NCBI GenBank assembly: GCA_030747885.1
Contig: JASLJW010000082.1
Coordinates: forward strand, 1-6,200
Direction: 5' to 3'
DNA length: 6,200 nt
From: Candidatus Thalassarchaeaceae archaeon
GTDB taxonomy: Archaea > Thermoplasmatota > Poseidoniia > Poseidoniales > Thalassarchaeaceae
Positions 5,559-6,200 of the stretch are shown here, piece after piece. The position numbers and the translations under genes are program-made. The notes under the pieces are model-generated. The model was not told where the DNA came from. It saw only the letters and a list, made by a program, of their open reading frames with translations, and did not search any database. Every line of letters begins with the position of its first letter. Position 1 is the first letter of the stretch.

Positions 5559-6200
5559 CTATTGTGTAAAATGCGAGGCATATTGCTCAGCATAGGCTCT
5601 GGCTGTTTCCTCCGGATAGCCCTGAGCAATTAATTGCTGGACGTAAGCCTCCTTTGGATCCATGGTCTCAACTCCACCGAATACAGCTTGTTCCCCACCA
5701 TATCCATCATCATCTTTGCCACGACCACGAATTACCAAGAGAGTAATTACACCAACTACAGCAACTAGAGCAAATACCACTCCTGCAATGATCATAATCA
5801 GACCAGAACCACCGGACTCAGTTTCCTCTTGAACTGGAGACGTTCCACCACCATCGTTAGTATCTTCTTCGATAGGAATCAGATTAATCTGAATCTGCTG
5901 ATAGATTGCAACCCCATCACTGCCCTCTTGAATCTTGATGTAGACAGTCTGAGTTACTCCTTCTCCTACCTGGTATAGGTCATCGATTCCTAGAGCTAGT
6001 TGGAAGTTACTACCATCACCCAAAGCAGATGTAGAGTTGAACTTCATTGCACCCTTTCTAGCGAATTGTTGAGTTGGAGTCAAGTTCAAATCACTACCTG
6101 ATAAGGCAACTTGAATCATCAAATCGCCATCCTCAACACCGCTCGAAACAGTTCCATTGATCCAAACCAATGCTCCTGATTGAGAATCGCCTTCCTCAGG
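5559..6200 (-). CDS. C-terminal part of a membrane-anchored extracellular protein with a short cytoplasmic tail (5' end outside window)
   Basis: The frame is open to the window edge, giving 213 visible residues beginning PEEGDSQSGA; the true start lies beyond 6200. Visible residues about 10-115 look like an extracellular beta-sandwich (LVWINGTV, SGSDLNLTPTQQF, TVYIKIQEGSDGVAIYQQIQ), with sequons at N15 and N55. A Gly/Glu/Thr-rich linker follows, then one strong transmembrane helix (about 133-157), then RGRGKDDDGYGG, whose basic start predicts the tail is cytoplasmic. The tail ends in a compact predicted helical segment, AYVQQLIAQGYPEETARAYA and onward (about 185-207). Its helix-GY-helix pattern recalls UBA/CUE or SHOCT-type mini-domains. 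I cannot name the family. A type I membrane protein with an adhesion or sensing ectodomain is the best reading. ahcY follows on the same strand after 65 bases. Confidence 0.8.
   Translation of the reverse strand, partial: PEEGDSQSGALVWINGTVSSGVEDGDLMIQVALSGSDLNLTPTQQFARKGAMKFNSTSALGDGSNFQLALGIDDLYQVGEGVTQTVYIKIQEGSDGVAIYQQIQINLIPIEEDTNDGGGTSPVQEETESGGSGLIMIIAGVVFALVAVVGVITLLVIRGRGKDDDGYGGEQAVFGGVETMDPKEAYVQQLIAQGYPEETARAYAEQYASHFTQ

Noticed and set aside
6168..6170. TTG at 6170 as the start of the edge protein
   Set aside because: The frame continues upstream with sensible coding (PEEGDSQSGAL) to the window edge, and TTG lies inside a beta-strand, so the gene is simply truncated by the window.

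Overview
The window looks archaeal, most plausibly from a planktonic euryarchaeon of the Thermoplasmatota side (marine Group II/III, Poseidoniia-like). The supporting evidence is an S-adenosylhomocysteinase of the short archaeal/Thermotoga type, a Gar1-type H/ACA RNP protein, an archaeosortase-style tripartite C-terminal tail on a secreted protein, and a membrane protein with a cytoplasmic tail containing the phrase AQGYPEETARAYAEQY. The phylum-level guess is inference; no marker gene or rRNA is present. Base composition is moderately AT-rich and looks uniform, and no mobile element, tRNA, rRNA or CRISPR array is visible.

Layout. Plus strand, 66-4203: (1) a large secreted, probably cell-surface protein with signal peptide, an EF-hand-like loop, Ig-like C-terminal modules and an LPAPG/TM/RRRE tail. 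(2) Three bases later, a Gar1-domain protein carrying a long arginine-glycine-aspartate repeat region and two RanBP2-type zinc fingers. (3) After a 58-base spacer containing a hairpin, a GTG-started protein with TPR-like helices and two membrane helices. Minus strand, 6200-4204: (4) the C-terminal part of a membrane-anchored extracellular protein, cut by the window edge, then (5) S-adenosylhomocysteinase (ahcY). The two strands converge at 4203/4204, where the two stop codons abut with no spacer.

The standout is the Gar1-like protein. Characterised archaeal Gar1 proteins are small and lack the glycine-arginine-rich tails that gave eukaryotic Gar1 its name. Here the Gar1 beta-barrel is followed by 13 exact DRRGG pentapeptides, FQRRDD-containing 19-residue repeats that are nearly identical in DNA, and two zinc fingers that fit the RanBP2 consensus exactly and resemble those of FUS/TAF15/ZRANB2. 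This is the domain vocabulary of eukaryotic condensate-forming RNA-binding proteins in what appears to be an archaeal pseudouridylation-complex subunit.

Functional linkage: genes 1 and 2 are almost certainly co-transcribed from spacing, and gene 3 may be. I see no pathway linking the surface protein, the RNA-binding protein and the TPR membrane protein, nor one linking ahcY to its upstream neighbour. The spacers are short (58 and 65 bases), so there is no gene-free stretch above 300 bases.
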